From the NCBI GenBank assembly GCA_025449935.1, contig JANWIJ010000062.1, forward strand, positions 62,001-126,000: a stretch of DNA of 64,000 nt, read 5' to 3'. The notes under the pieces were generated by a model. It made no database searches, had not been told where the DNA came from, and worked only from the letters and a program-made list of their open reading frames with translations. Position 1 is the stretch's first letter; each line of letters begins with the position of its first letter. Positions 19,176 to 27,804 of the stretch are shown one piece after another. Source of the DNA: Chitinophagaceae bacterium (GTDB lineage: Bacteria; Bacteroidota; Bacteroidia; Chitinophagales; Chitinophagaceae). The position numbers and the translations under genes are program-made.

Positions 19176-19580
19176 ATGAGATTTCTCCTGTTAATCGTCA
19201 CCCTGTCTTTCCTGGTAGCCTGTTCCAATGATTCAGCCATCAGCAAACAGCTTTCGGGCAGTGATAGCCTAGTGATCCACTTCACTGCCGCTCCTTCGGA
19301 TTCCATTATTAAAACGGTGGTAACTGCCGAACCCAACGCTATCAAAAAAATCATACAATTTGTAGACGCGAAAAAAGCAGCCGAATATAAATGCGGTTAT
19401 GACGGCCAGTTGATTTTCTTTTCAAAGGGACAGGAAATAAATGATGCCTCCTTTAAATACACCGAAGAGGATTGCCGCCACTTTTTACTGGAAGTGGATG
19501 GAAAACTGTACAGCACCAGCATGAACAACGAAGCGTATAACTTCCTGAAAGGACTGGCAGAAGGGAAAAACTGGTATTAA
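19176..19580 (+). CDS. Small lipoprotein of unknown function
   Basis: A 134-residue lipoprotein with the lipobox LVAC at residues 13-16. I do not recognise the family. The mature part is mixed alpha/beta, with two cysteines (in YKCGYDG and EEDCRHF) that could form a disulfide in the periplasm. It starts 27 bases after a terminator and convergently faces the TPR lipoprotein on the other strand. No convincing promoter box was found before it. Confidence 0.65.
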   Translation: MRFLLLIVTLSFLVACSNDSAISKQLSGSDSLVIHFTAAPSDSIIKTVVTAEPNAIKKIIQFVDAKKAAEYKCGYDGQLIFFSKGQEINDASFKYTEEDCRHFLLEVDGKLYSTSMNNEAYNFLKGLAEGKNWY

Positions 19581-19636
19581 TAACAGGCCCTGCGTTCCAG
19601 GAAGTGTTTTCCAAATCCAACCGGCGTCGTTATGAC

Positions 19637-21325
19637 CTAATTAGTTTTCAAAAACGATCTCGCTGCAGTTAATTCTGGCCTGCCCGGGCCGGGATGGTTG
19701 GCAACTGCCAGTAATTGCTGGTAATAAGATTTTGCCTTTTCGGTATTGCCTGATTTTTCTGCAGCCATGCCGGCTCCATAAAGGCCATTAAAGCGATTCG
19801 GGTGTTTTTTCAGGTCCGCCTCATAAGCCGTAAGCGCCCCGGCGGGATTATTCATTTGCAAAAGCATATCACCTAATAATTCCCTGGCAGGTATTACTTC
19901 ACTTGGAGTCACGGGGTGCTTTTCGGTTTTGTCTTCCATATCAGCTGCCTCCTTCATTAATGCAAGTGCCTCATCATTTTTTTGCATTTTAAACGCAATC
20001 CAGGCTTCCGCAGCTTTTATCTGTATTGAAACCTGGTTGGCTTTATACACATCTTTTTGCCTGGTCAGGGTGTCATGAATTATTTGTAGAGACTTCAACT
20101 CTGCATCAGCTGCAGCTTTATTGCCGGTGTGAACAGCGCCGAGTAAGCGGGCAAAATGGTGGATAGCTTTTTGCCAGGGATATTTTTCCCAGCCTAAATC
20201 CTGCGGGTGTAGTTGCAGGGTAGCTGCCTCTTTCCAGTTTTTATTTTCCAGTGCATAACGGGCTGGAATAGCAGAAAATGAATAGGCCACTTTAAAATTT
20301 AAAGGTGTTACCACCTTGATATTTTGAAGGTAATTACAAAGTCGCCTCGCGGAGTCATTATTTCCTTTCTGGAGATAGGCATATTCAAGGTAATCCAGCA
20401 CATGAAGTTCTTCATCCCAGTGACCTTTCATTCCGGCACTCTCCGCATAGCATACGGCGGCAGCACTGGATACAATATTGGACGCGATACAGTCATCCCA
20501 GAGGCCAAGCCGCGTGAAGATATGCGAGGGCATGTGTTGCGCATGCGCCGAGGCTGGTGCAATCGAAGCATATTTCCGGGCAGCGGGTAAAGCCAGTTCG
20601 GCGAGTTCGGGCGAATCATAACTGTGAATGATATAATGAACGATTCCCGGGTGTGTAGGTTCCCCCGGGTAAAGGGCATTTAAGATAGAACCCGCTTTCT
20701 TCTGGTTGCGGAATTCTTTGTCGGCAGGATCAGCAGCTGCAGTCAGGGATAATGCATAGAATACAGCGGCTTCCTTGTCATCCGGGTAATCCTTATAGAC
20801 CTGTACCATCGCTTTCTCAAATTTTATACAACGGCTGCGGTGATCCAGTTTCTCCCTGTCATTATAAAACGATGCAATGGCATTAATATAAGCTGATTCT
20901 TTTTTGGTTTTCCCGGAGATAGACTGGGCAACTTCGATTGCTCTTGATCCTTTTTCCAGTTCCTCCCCGGTGGGTGGTGCCCAGAGAGCATGAAAGTTAG
21001 ACATCGCCACGCCCCAGTACGCCATCGCCACGGCAGGATCTTCCGCGATAACCCTGGCAAACACTTTTTCTGCTTCATCATATTCAAAGGAATGCAACAG
21101 GGCTACTGCCAGGTTAAAATCCTTTTTTACTTTTTCAGATCCTGAAAATTCAAAATTCACCGTGCCAAATTGTTTATCGGGAGGTCCACAGAGAACAACA
21201 TCTCCTTTTTTCAGGTTAAGGGCATTTATTTTTTCCGGAGCAGGACTTTTATTTTCCAGGTTGCAGGAGAATAGTGCCCATACCAGGGAGCTTACAAAAA
21301 GAAGGCGGGAGGAAATGGTTTTCAT
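19637..21325 (-). CDS. TPR-containing lipoprotein
   Basis: The reading frame extends upstream to a GTG at 21424, but the ATG at 21325 places a signal sequence with a lipobox-like LFSC (C21) directly at the N-terminus, so a 562-residue lipoprotein is the better model. The protein is largely helical with several TPR-like pairs (AYWGVAMSNFHALW, GLYGAGMAAEKSGNTEKA). The conserved phrase HAQHMPSHIFTRLGLWDDCI is found in a family of uncharacterised bacterial TPR proteins. It is separated by about 190 bases from phoR upstream. Function unknown. Confidence 0.75.
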   Translation of the reverse strand: MKTISSRLLFVSSLVWALFSCNLENKSPAPEKINALNLKKGDVVLCGPPDKQFGTVNFEFSGSEKVKKDFNLAVALLHSFEYDEAEKVFARVIAEDPAVAMAYWGVAMSNFHALWAPPTGEELEKGSRAIEVAQSISGKTKKESAYINAIASFYNDREKLDHRSRCIKFEKAMVQVYKDYPDDKEAAVFYALSLTAAADPADKEFRNQKKAGSILNALYPGEPTHPGIVHYIIHSYDSPELAELALPAARKYASIAPASAHAQHMPSHIFTRLGLWDDCIASNIVSSAAAVCYAESAGMKGHWDEELHVLDYLEYAYLQKGNNDSARRLCNYLQNIKVVTPLNFKVAYSFSAIPARYALENKNWKEAATLQLHPQDLGWEKYPWQKAIHHFARLLGAVHTGNKAAADAELKSLQIIHDTLTRQKDVYKANQVSIQIKAAEAWIAFKMQKNDEALALMKEAADMEDKTEKHPVTPSEVIPARELLGDMLLQMNNPAGALTAYEADLKKHPNRFNGLYGAGMAAEKSGNTEKAKSYYQQLLAVANHPGPGRPELTAARSFLKTN

Positions 21326-21518
21326 GATCGGGTAATTGTTGACACAAAGCATGGTTATTAATTTGGACTGTTCAAATTCAGCGTATTCCTTTGAATCAGC
21401 TGGCAGCTCCTTCGCAGCAGCCACCCCTAAATTTACAACACTCCATTAAAACTTCAGAAAAAATGAATTGGGACAATTCCTTTGGAATTTTTCGCGGAAA
21501 GGAAACAATGCTTTGCAT

Positions 21519-22568
21519 TCAATCCCGTCTTGTGTCCAGCGTAAACCCTATCGTGGTCCCGATACTTTCACGGCTGCGGACATGGATCGTTTGACCATGG
21601 GCCTCGATGATATGTTTACAAATGGAAAGCCCCAGCCCGCTGCCCGTAACGTCTATGCTTCGGCCCTCATCAGTCCGGTAAAAACGTTCAAATATCCTGG
21701 GCAGATGTTTCTCGCTGATCCCGATACCATCATCACTGATCTCTACCAGGATATGTTTGCCGTCTGTTTTATACATGCTGGCTGTTATACTGCCTCCCTT
21801 TTTGCTGTATTTGAGTGAATTTTCCACCAGGTTGGTAATTACCTGTCTTATTTTTTCCTGGTCAGCGAAAACCGTCAATGGTGATTCACAGCCTTTCTTG
21901 ATACTGCAATGTATCTGGTTCGCCTCGGCGATCAGGGATAAACTTTCATAAATCTCTTTTACCAGGTCCTGGATTACAAAGTTCTGTTTGTAAAGGATCA
22001 GTTCCCCTCTTTCAAGACTTGAAATCTCATCCAGGTCATTTAGCAGGTTCGTCAGCCTGTCGACATTCCGGGAAGTTTTCTCTAAAAATTTTTTATTCAC
22101 TTCCGGGTTGCTCAATGCTCCCTGGAGCAGGGTGTCCACATAAGCCTGTATGGCAAAAACAGGTGTTTTAAATTCATGGGAAAGGTTTTGCAGGAATTCT
22201 TTCCGGTACTGTTCATTGCGGCGGAGCATGGCTATCTCTTCTTCATTTTCCGCGGCCCATGCTTCCACATCCTCTCTTACCTCGTCAATGCTTTTTTGCG
22301 GGAGTATGTATTTATAATAAGTTTCTTCCTTCCGGGTGGCTTTGGTGCGGTAAATGAACTTGTAAATCAGTTTGATCTTCCGGTAGATAAATCTTTCCAA
22401 TACAAAGGAGATCAGCAAATAACTCCCACCTGCTATTACCACGAAAGCACCCAGGGCCCATAGCCATTTCTTTTCAACAAAATAAACCAGCAGGCTGACA
22501 GGGACTGCCAGGACAAAAGCAGTGAATGCGGAAAGTTGCCGGGGAGATAGGTTTTTAGTGGAAAACAT
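21519..22568 (-). CDS. phoR: PhoR-like sensor histidine kinase
   Basis: A 349-residue membrane histidine kinase. Two adjacent membrane helices occupy about residues 10-55 with almost no periplasmic loop, as in PhoR of phosphate regulation. The H-box is LSHEFKTPVFAIQAY, the N-box NLVENSLKYSKKGG, and the G boxes DDGIGIS and GSGLGLSICKHI, all intact. It lies directly downstream of a PhoB-like regulator on the same strand. The lack of a sensory loop suggests that it reads transporter status rather than a ligand. The pho assignment rests on architecture plus nearby pit and porin genes. Confidence 0.85.
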   Translation of the reverse strand: MFSTKNLSPRQLSAFTAFVLAVPVSLLVYFVEKKWLWALGAFVVIAGGSYLLISFVLERFIYRKIKLIYKFIYRTKATRKEETYYKYILPQKSIDEVREDVEAWAAENEEEIAMLRRNEQYRKEFLQNLSHEFKTPVFAIQAYVDTLLQGALSNPEVNKKFLEKTSRNVDRLTNLLNDLDEISSLERGELILYKQNFVIQDLVKEIYESLSLIAEANQIHCSIKKGCESPLTVFADQEKIRQVITNLVENSLKYSKKGGSITASMYKTDGKHILVEISDDGIGISEKHLPRIFERFYRTDEGRSIDVTGSGLGLSICKHIIEAHGQTIHVRSRESIGTTIGFTLDTRRD

Positions 22569-22570
22569 CT

Positions 22571-22639
22571 GGGTTCATAGTTGATGGTTCATAGTTCTTA
22601 GAAGGAAAATACAAAAGTAATGAGAATGGCTATGAACCC
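22571..22639. repeat. 9-bp repeat in direct and inverted copies between phoB and phoR
   Basis: GGTTCATAG occurs at 22572-22580 and 22586-22594 and its reverse complement at 22630-22638. In the minus-strand transcript the single upstream copy can pair with either downstream copy, giving two mutually exclusive hairpins between phoB and phoR. Similar GGTTCATAG-type spacer repeats are common in Bacteroidota genomes. Confidence 0.6.
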
Positions 22640-22664
22640 TCCGTCAGCGGGCTGATGAAGTTTT

Positions 22665-23342
22665 TTACAATTCAAATTTATAACCCACACCCTTCACAGT
22701 AGTAATACAATCAATACCCAGTTTCTGGCGGATCTTGCGGATATGAACATCAATGGTACGATCACCCACGATCACCTCATTACCCCAGACCTGGTTGAGT
22801 ATTTCGTTCCGTAAAAAAACACGGCCGGGCTTCTGCGCCAGCAGGTATAGCAGCTCAAATTCTTTTTTGGCCAATACCACTTCCTGTTCACCCACCATGA
22901 CAAGGAAACGTTCAGGATCTATCGTAACATGATCAAAAGTAAGGGTCCGGGCTTCTGATTTATTTAACCTGCGGAATAGTGCATTTACACGGCTCATGAA
23001 AACTTTTGGGCTCACGGGCTTACTGATATAATCATCGGCCCCTGTTTCGAGGCCTTTTATCTGCGTGCCTTCGTCGTTTACAGCGGTCAGGAAAATGATG
23101 AGAGTTTCTTTAAAAGCTGGCTGTGAACGCAAAAGCTGGCAAACTTCAACCCCAGTTTTTTTAGGCATCATCACATCGAGGACAATCAGGTCGGGCTGGT
23201 TGCGGCGGGCTTTTTCCAGCGCTTCATCACCATCTTTGGCTGTTACCACCTCATAACCCCCATTCGACAAGTTGTATTTCAGGATTTCAAGTATGTCCGG
23301 CTCATCATCGGCAATCAGTACTTTCCTTGACTTTGCTTCCAT
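22665..23342 (-). CDS. phoB: PhoB-like response regulator (OmpR family)
   Basis: A 225-residue response regulator with receiver domain (acidic pair in IADDEPD, phospho-acceptor Asp in LIVLDVMMPKKTG, conserved Lys in YISKPVSP) and a C-terminal winged helix (FELLYLLAQKPGRVFLRNEI and TIDVHIRKIRQKLG). It should control phosphate-starvation genes when phosphorylated by the downstream kinase. A longer frame starts at a TTG at 23363, but that codon overlaps a -7 promoter box; the ATG at 23342, giving MEAKSRKVLIADDE, is the better start. Confidence 0.88.
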   Translation of the reverse strand: MEAKSRKVLIADDEPDILEILKYNLSNGGYEVVTAKDGDEALEKARRNQPDLIVLDVMMPKKTGVEVCQLLRSQPAFKETLIIFLTAVNDEGTQIKGLETGADDYISKPVSPKVFMSRVNALFRRLNKSEARTLTFDHVTIDPERFLVMVGEQEVVLAKKEFELLYLLAQKPGRVFLRNEILNQVWGNEVIVGDRTIDVHIRKIRQKLGIDCITTVKGVGYKFEL

Positions 23343-23360
23343 ACCCGGTTCAAATTTGCG

Positions 23361-23391
23361 CAAACCTAACGGAATTTGCCTGTCAGGGAAA
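23361..23391 (-). promoter_or_regulatory. Putative promoter of phoBR
   Basis: On the minus strand TTTC (23391-23388) is followed after 19 bases by TAGGTTTG (23368-23361), a perfect -7 box with one mismatch in the -33 box. The implied leader before the ATG at 23342 is very short. Confidence 0.5.
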
Positions 23392-23563
23392 TTTGCAGGC
23401 GGCTGTTTACTTAGACTTAATGAAAACTTAACCTGCTGTTGACTGGCATGGATTTTTCTTGGGGGTCATACAGCGAAACGGCCTCTAAAGCCGTCTAAAC
23501 CAGTAATAAACCAAAGAAATCAACCATTTGGGCAGGGGTTATTAACTTTGGGGAACGATCCTT

Positions 23564-25819
23564 ATGATAGCAATGAGCAGATATCTTCTTCTTTTGACCG
23601 TACTCCTGTCCGCACAATTAATAAATGCACAGGGTTTGGCAGTTTCAGATACCCTGGGGATACCCCGGAATTATAAGCCTGAATTCAGGCGGGAAAGAAA
23701 TCATGACCTGATCGATAAAGAACAGCAGGCCATTCTCAGTTCGGATGGGAAGGCGGATAAATTATTCACTCCTTCCCGTAATGAAGAGATCAACTTCATG
23801 GTTACAAAGGCCCTGATCACGAAAGTGGATAATATCCAGTATATGATCGAAACCGATGACAAGTTTGATCACCGGCTAAAGGTTAACTATTTACATGGGC
23901 TTGAAAACCTGCTAAGATTCTTCAACCAGAACTGGAAAATAAAATCGGATAAGAAGGTAAACCCCCTGAATTTAGCTGTCATTATAAATGCTTACGAGCA
24001 GTGTATTGAAAAAGACAGGAAAAATGAATCCATCGCAGAAATCATTCACCGCCTTTCTTTTGATGCGGGGACCAATGTGATTAATGCGGGTTTATTTGAT
24101 AAAAACCCGGGATACACTATCGCAAAAAACGATCTTGTTTTAAAATATTGCCTGCTTCACCCGGAACTGACTTTTTTCACGCTGAGCAAAAACCCGGATG
24201 TGCCCTTTGCCGACAGCCTGGTAAGAACAGTCGCAAAAAAATATCCCCGGCAATTGTATGATTACGCGGCTGCCAGTAACCGACTGGCCAATCTAATCCG
24301 GAATATAACCGATGACCCCTTTATTAAATCGGTTGTAAGAATGGCTAAAAGCAAAAGCGGCCAGCAATATTTTCCCTTCCTGGATAATATTGTCAACGAA
24401 AAAATGACTTTCGATGAAATCGATGCCGCGAAGGACGATTCGTTATTGTATTATAAGTTGTTGGTGAAAACACAAATGGACTACGTGGGCAGGGCTGTCA
24501 ATAAAGACACTGCATTTGAGTTCAAATCACTGACCCGCCGGCTGGAGGAAAAAGCCAAAGCCAATTTTATTAATGTCATCAATGGATTGCACAATGAAAG
24601 AAACCTGGATGTCCGTTTCAAGTCAATCCAGCCCCTGAACGCACAGGAACTTTATTACCTCGCCGTGTCTTCAGACGGGTCTATTTACACGTCCAGTTTT
24701 GTTAAGGGCGTTTACCCGTTAATGATGAAGAAAATAAATAACCGGGGTGATTCGTTGCTGATGCTGCTGAACTTTGACAAGTACCGGAAGTTCATAAAAA
24801 TGTCTGCCGGTTTTAATACCCTGGATCATTTTCTTGCTTCTTTCCCCAAGAGTAATAAGCCGGGCGAAGAAGACCCGGCCAATACATTAATGAGAGCTTT
24901 TGTAAAGAACCTGGAAAAATCAGATGGGTTGGAGGATGGTGTTGATGTCGCTGATTCTTATGCCAGCATTGCAGAAACACTGAAACCGGTAGCCGTTGAA
25001 ATGTTGAAAAACATCCAGGATAATTACCAGCGGAATCTCTCCCAGAACAATAAAAAAGGAATTGCGATCTATAATATTCTCAGCAAGCTTTTTCTTTCTG
25101 CCGATACCACGCAAAAGATTAACCTGACAAAGGAATTGGGTATTCCCCCGGTATACGAAGTTCCCTTTGCAGCCCTGGCAGGGGATAGCGGCAGGGTGGC
25201 TGTCCAGTTATTTATATATGGAGACAAAGATGGCATCGGTGTTTTCCCGGGCCTGATCAGCATGTTCAGTAACGCTAACTGGAAAATTGATGGCAGCAAC
25301 AAACAATGGGTTACTGTTACAGCGGCAAAGGGCAAGCCCGTATCCTTATATATGAACCGGCCATTGCCGGAAGAAACAGGGGAAGATGCCAAAGCCCAGG
25401 AAGCTTTGTGCAGTTACCTGGAAAAAAATAAAATCATTCCGACCGTAACCATCAACAGGGGGCATAGTTATAATGCTCCCTATACGATCGAACAGATGTC
25501 AACGGCATCAAAAATCGTATTCATGGGATCCTGCGGCGGGTACCGGATGATACATGATATCCTGGAAAAGGCACCCGATGCACATATTATCGGTACCAAG
25601 CAGATCGCCGATGCACCCGTCAATAATCCTTTTTTAAAGTTGATCATGGAAAAACTCAGAACGGGGAGTAATATTGAATGGATCCCTTTCTGGCAGGAGT
25701 TGGGCAGTATGGTCACGGACAAAATTTTTGAAGATTATGTTCCCCCGCATAAAAATCTCGGCGCCTTGTTTATTAAGGCCTATAAGATGGCGATGGATGA
25801 AAAAGATGAAAATCAATAA
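23564..25819 (+). CDS. Exported protein with possible caspase-fold (clan CD) C-terminal region
   Basis: A 751-residue protein with a signal peptide (cleavage near QLINA, before QGL). I do not recognise a named family. The first 550 residues are mostly helical. Near the C-terminus a strand ending in NRGHSYN (H634), a helix and a hydrophobic strand ending in GSCGGY (C657) reproduce the clan-CD order: His-small residue, helix, hydrophobic block, then Cys. The 23-residue gap is shorter than in caspases. An ATG three codons downstream (23573) is an equally possible start, and a TANNTTTG-like box lies at 23543-23550. Protease activity is inferred only. The gene precedes an ABC exporter by 55 bases. 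Confidence 0.65.
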   Translation: MIAMSRYLLLLTVLLSAQLINAQGLAVSDTLGIPRNYKPEFRRERNHDLIDKEQQAILSSDGKADKLFTPSRNEEINFMVTKALITKVDNIQYMIETDDKFDHRLKVNYLHGLENLLRFFNQNWKIKSDKKVNPLNLAVIINAYEQCIEKDRKNESIAEIIHRLSFDAGTNVINAGLFDKNPGYTIAKNDLVLKYCLLHPELTFFTLSKNPDVPFADSLVRTVAKKYPRQLYDYAAASNRLANLIRNITDDPFIKSVVRMAKSKSGQQYFPFLDNIVNEKMTFDEIDAAKDDSLLYYKLLVKTQMDYVGRAVNKDTAFEFKSLTRRLEEKAKANFINVINGLHNERNLDVRFKSIQPLNAQELYYLAVSSDGSIYTSSFVKGVYPLMMKKINNRGDSLLMLLNFDKYRKFIKMSAGFNTLDHFLASFPKSNKPGEEDPANTLMRAFVKNLEKSDGLEDGVDVADSYASIAETLKPVAVEMLKNIQDNYQRNLSQNNKKGIAIYNILSKLFLSADTTQKINLTKELGIPPVYEVPFAALAGDSGRVAVQLFIYGDKDGIGVFPGLISMFSNANWKIDGSNKQWVTVTAAKGKPVSLYMNRPLPEETGEDAKAQEALCSYLEKNKIIPTVTINRGHSYNAPYTIEQMSTASKIVFMGSCGGYRMIHDILEKAPDAHIIGTKQIADAPVNNPFLKLIMEKLRTGSNIEWIPFWQELGSMVTDKIFEDYVPPHKNLGALFIKAYKMAMDEKDENQ

Positions 25820-25874
25820 ACGGTAACCGCATCTACCGGCTTCTGTCTAAATTTGACTCCTTTAATCTCCCATT

Positions 25875-27644
25875 TTGGCAGGAACCAAAAAGACTTTTTT
25901 TGATTTTGCTTTATTGCGCCGTGTATTCCGGTATGCTTCGCCGTATAAGAAAAAATTCTACCTGTCGGTTATACTGGCTATTATTTTAGCGATTATCACA
26001 CCGGTAAGACCCATGCTGATCCAGCTTACGGTCAATGAATATATTTCCAATTCCGTGGCGCACATGGTCATCAATATTACCCTGATCCAGGTGGGGCTGA
26101 TATTGGTGGAAACAGCCATGCGGTTTCTATTTTCGTTTACGACTGCCTGGCTTGGACAATCCGTTGTCAGGGATATGCGGGTGGCTGTTTATAAAAAGGT
26201 CCTGGGGCTAAATCTTTCCCAGTTTGATAAAACACCGATCGGAACATTAACCACCAGGACGATCAATGATATTGAATCGGTCAATGATATTTTTTCCGAT
26301 GGATTGGTTCCCATCATTGCAGACCTCCTTTCCATACTATGTGTGCTGGCTTTTATGTTCTGGACAGACTGGCAGCTGACGCTGATCGCCCTGATCCCCT
26401 TTCCCATTATACTCATTGCCACCTGGTATTTTAAGGAGAGCATCAACCGGTCTTTTTTTAAAGTAAGAAATGCCGTGGCCAATCTCAATGCATTTGTACA
26501 GGAGCATCTTACGGGGATGCAGCTGGTGCAGGCTTTTGCCGCGGAGGAAAGGGAGTTTGAAAAATTCAAAAAAATAAACAGGGAGCACCGGAACGCCAAT
26601 ATCAGGGCCATTTTTGCCTATTCGGTGTTTTTTCCTGTAGTGGAAATCGTTTTGGCACTGGCCATAGGTTTAATCGTATGGTGGACATCCAAAGAAGCAC
26701 TGCAGTTACAACAAAGCCAGCAGGGCACGGTAATCTCTTTTATTCTATGCATGAATTTGCTGTTTCGTCCTTTGCGGGTAATCGCCGATAAATTTAATGT
26801 GCTGCAGATGGGTATTATTGCCAGCGAAAGAATTTTTAAAGTAATGGATAACCCCGATTACATCCAGCAGGAAGGCAACTACTCGCCGGAAAAAACAACC
26901 GGGAAAATTGAATTTGACAAGGTCTGGTTTGCCTATAACAACGATGATTATATAATAAAGAACCTGAGTTTTTCGGCCAACCCCGGCGAAACGATTGCTA
27001 TTGTGGGACATACCGGGAGCGGTAAAACAACCATTGTGAGTTTACTGAATCGCCTGTACCATATCCAGAAGGGAACCATTAAAATTGATGATGTCAGTAT
27101 TGATGAGTACCGCCTGGATGCACTCCGGAAAAATATCGGCGTGGTATTGCAGGATGTTTTTCTTTTTTCAGGTTCAGTCATGGATAATATTACACTGAGA
27201 AATCCCGTCATATCGCGGGAAAAGGTGATCGAAGCCGCCAGGCTTATCGATATGCATGATTTTATTATGCGGTTGCCGGGCGGTTATGATTATAATGTTA
27301 TGGAAAGAGGTGCTACCTTATCGCTCGGGCAGCGGCAATTATTGTCTTTTATCAGGGCGATGCTGTACAATCCTTCTATCCTGGTACTGGACGAAGCCAC
27401 TTCTTCGGTAGATACCGAAAGCGAAATGCTGATCCAGCACGCGATCGATACATTGATCCAGGGCAGGACCTCCATTGTCATAGCACACCGGCTATCCACT
27501 ATCCGGAAAGCTGATAAAATCATCGTTTTGGATAAGGGCGAAATGAAAGAAATGGGCACCCATGAAGAGCTCCTGCAAAAGGGTGGTTATTATACAGAAT
27601 TATACGAGATGCAGTTTGAAAAAAAGAGCCGGGCAGCCTCCTGA
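25875..27644 (+). CDS. ABC transporter, fused membrane and ATPase domains (MsbA-like exporter), TTG start
   Basis: A 589-residue half-transporter: six membrane helices (about residues 20-310) followed by an ATPase domain with Walker A GHTGSGKTT, signature LSLGQRQ, Walker B ILVLDEATSSVD and the H-loop histidine in IAHRLSTI. The signature reads LSLGQ rather than LSGGQ, a common variant in this group. No ATG lies before the first helix; a TTG at 25875 gives MAGTKKTFFDF, which fits the family N-terminus. It should form a homodimeric exporter of lipid or drug-like substrates; the actual substrate is unknown. Confidence 0.92.
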   Translation: MAGTKKTFFDFALLRRVFRYASPYKKKFYLSVILAIILAIITPVRPMLIQLTVNEYISNSVAHMVINITLIQVGLILVETAMRFLFSFTTAWLGQSVVRDMRVAVYKKVLGLNLSQFDKTPIGTLTTRTINDIESVNDIFSDGLVPIIADLLSILCVLAFMFWTDWQLTLIALIPFPIILIATWYFKESINRSFFKVRNAVANLNAFVQEHLTGMQLVQAFAAEEREFEKFKKINREHRNANIRAIFAYSVFFPVVEIVLALAIGLIVWWTSKEALQLQQSQQGTVISFILCMNLLFRPLRVIADKFNVLQMGIIASERIFKVMDNPDYIQQEGNYSPEKTTGKIEFDKVWFAYNNDDYIIKNLSFSANPGETIAIVGHTGSGKTTIVSLLNRLYHIQKGTIKIDDVSIDEYRLDALRKNIGVVLQDVFLFSGSVMDNITLRNPVISREKVIEAARLIDMHDFIMRLPGGYDYNVMERGATLSLGQRQLLSFIRAMLYNPSILVLDEATSSVDTESEMLIQHAIDTLIQGRTSIVIAHRLSTIRKADKIIVLDKGEMKEMGTHEELLQKGGYYTELYEMQFEKKSRAAS

Positions 27645-27776
27645 AAATGGCTTGTATTAGTTTGAAAATCAAATCGTATGATAAGTAATAATCATGCATG
27701 AAGGGAGATATTAATTCTATTTTTTGCAAAACCCCAAATTCCTTCCAAACAGGGTTCGTTTTTGCCGGCCCACCCT

Positions 27777-27784
27777 TATCTTTG
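27777..27784 (+). promoter_or_regulatory. -7 promoter box of the ATP synthase operon
   Basis: TATCTTTG is a perfect TANNTTTG box and lies 20 bases before the atpB ATG at 27805. The matching -33 TTTG is not at the ideal distance, so only the -7 element is claimed. Confidence 0.45.
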
Positions 27785-27804
27785 CGGCAAATTTCGGAAC
27801 AGGT

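Noticed and set aside
21326-21424. N-terminal extension of the TPR lipoprotein from a GTG
   Set aside because: It would bury the signal sequence and lipobox 33 residues inside the protein.
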